Positions 29,488 to 30,358 of a DNA stretch of 30,358 nucleotides are shown piece after piece. Numbering within the stretch: the first letter of the stretch is position 1; each line of letters opens with the position of its first letter. The stretch spans positions 1-30,358 of the forward strand of contig JALLPB010000041.1 in the NCBI GenBank assembly GCA_036939975.1, given 5' to 3'. Made by a program: the position numbers and the translations under genes. This stretch comes from Cyclostephanos tholiformis. Lineage: Eukaryota; Bacillariophyta; Thalassiosirophyceae; Thalassiosirales; Thalassiosiraceae. Under the pieces are notes generated by a model. That model ran no database searches, was not told where the DNA came from, and saw nothing but the letters and a program-made list of their open reading frames with translations.

Positions 29488-29808
29488 ATCTTCTTTTCTT
29501 GATGATGACGAAAACCGGTAAAGGCGCGAGGGGGAAAGAATTGGGCACGAACGAGAGAGAATATTGGGGCTTTTCCCCCACGCACGCGCCTCGCCCGTGC
29601 GTGCGATGGCAGTCGGGGGGGTGGCGGGGGTGCCCCGTTATTATTTTTTTTGTGGGGGGTATAAAATCTCTCTTGTTCCCCATCCCCCGCCCCCCGGCCC
29701 TGGGATTGGGGTCCTTCCGAATCGTGAGTGATGACTGCGCGATGACCGAGGATGACCGCTAGGGCACGAAAGGGAGGAGAAAACCAAAAAAAAAATAAAA
29801 AAAATACC
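29488..29808. promoter_or_regulatory. Divergent promoter between NAA10 and the 29809 gene
   Basis: 321 bp between outward starts. It has an 8 bp inverted repeat CACGCACG/CGTGCGTG at 29579-29586 and 29596-29603 with a 9 bp spacer, a T run then G run at 29644-29660 with TATAAAA at 29660-29666, and an A-rich tract (29784-29806) just before the ATG. Confidence 0.4.
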
Positions 29809-30318
29809 ATGGAAAATAATATTATCGGTCCGGATCGACGTCGGAAGAGGAGAACGACCAACGCGCCATCACCGTCGCGGACGTTAACGCTCGTCCTATC
29901 GGCATGTCTCGTACTTTCCCTACTGCTGACGATATCCATCGAGGAGGAGGAGGAGGACGCGTCATCGTCGCGGCGGCGATTCGATGGCGACTCGCCGTCG
30001 TCTCATCGTGCCGCCGATGATGTCCAGTGGAACCGTCGTCTCCTGGGGAAGGATGGCGGGGGGGATGTCGAAAATTCATGGAAGAAGCAATTGCGCGAGA
30101 GGAGGAGGCGACAGCGGCAACTGTCGCGGGCGACGCATACGACCCAACGAACGGACGGATCGTCGCGCGGCATGGCCGAGGCGGCGGCCGAGGAGGACGA
30201 TGCGGACTTGGGCCGCGTCGGCGGCGGGAGCGGTACGAGGAGGATGGCGATCATTCCCAGATACGTGAGTAAACGTTCGCTCTTTCCATCCCCCGCTGAT
30301 CTCTTTGATTTTGCGACC

Positions 30319-30353
<35 letters not shown>

Positions 30354-30358
30354 ACCCC
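29809..30358 (+). CDS. Partial gene: first exon of an unknown membrane-anchored protein
   Basis: From ATG 29809 the frame is open to the window edge. A GTGAGT donor at 30265 suggests exon 1 is 29809-30264 (152 residues). The protein starts with a basic segment (DRRRKRRTT), then a hydrophobic helix LTLVLSACLVLSLLLTISI (about 26-44), then acidic EEEEED. This is the layout of a type II signal anchor or signal peptide, as in Golgi or secretory proteins. The remainder of the exon is charged and low-complexity (LRERRRRQRQL, EEDDAD). No domain is visible, so no function is proposed. The gene is divergent from NAA10. Confidence 0.6.
30320..30358 (+). repeat. Poly-C tract at the window edge
   Basis: A run of 34 C (30320-30353), then A and CCCC. 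It lies inside the presumed first intron of the 29809 gene. Length is probably imprecise. Confidence 0.8.

Overview
This is a nuclear window from a eukaryotic alga, most likely a diatom or close stramenopile. The reasons are: spliced genes with short GT-AG introns (71-112 bp in the ABCF gene); a decayed Copia-type retroelement whose RT/RNase H wording (for example TIDFMRKEEVP and VMSS.KA.LG..Y.NA) is the kind I associate with diatom elements; a protein carrying the SISFG..TVREYARTLG motif I associate with stramenopiles; and strong aspartate, serine and glutamine homopolymers. Species cannot be told from this sequence.

Layout. 1-3.9 kb is AT-rich and CpG-poor, with no convincing gene. 3.9-7.0 kb (+) is an ABCF3/GCN20-type ATPase in nine exons, one of only 9 nt. 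7.2-8.1 kb (-) is a BAX-inhibitor/TMBIM membrane protein, sharing a 276 bp divergent promoter with an intronless eIF3b gene (8.4-10.6 kb, +). 10.85-13.5 kb (+) is a two-exon TRMT11-type tRNA guanine-N2 methyltransferase with a long N-terminal extension. 14.77-16.48 kb (+) is a SANT plus PHD-finger chromatin protein. 16.9-17.6 kb is a field of degenerate TAAAATCA repeats, followed by a Copia-like retroelement relic read on the minus strand (about 17.64-20.09 kb). 22.03-23.0 kb (+) is a broken partial duplicate of eIF3b. 23.4-24.2 kb (-) is a MORN-repeat protein with a C-terminal RING-H2. 24.5-26.9 kb (-) is a large basic, cysteine-rich (CSRNP-like) nuclear protein. 27.4-29.5 kb (-) is NAA10, catalytic subunit of the NatA N-terminal acetyltransferase, in two exons. 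29.8 kb to the end (+) is the first exon of an unknown membrane-anchored protein.

The live genes are housekeeping. eIF3b, ABCF3, TRMT11 and NAA10 all serve translation or nascent-protein processing. They are interleaved with a repeat-rich, CpG-poor block (16.5-22 kb). The most informative signal is the eIF3b duplicate: its differences from the live gene are overwhelmingly CpG to TpG or CpA, the footprint of cytosine-methylation decay in a silenced copy. That relic also keeps a canonical-looking eIF3b C-terminus, which the live copy loses exactly at an ambiguous base (N at 10544).
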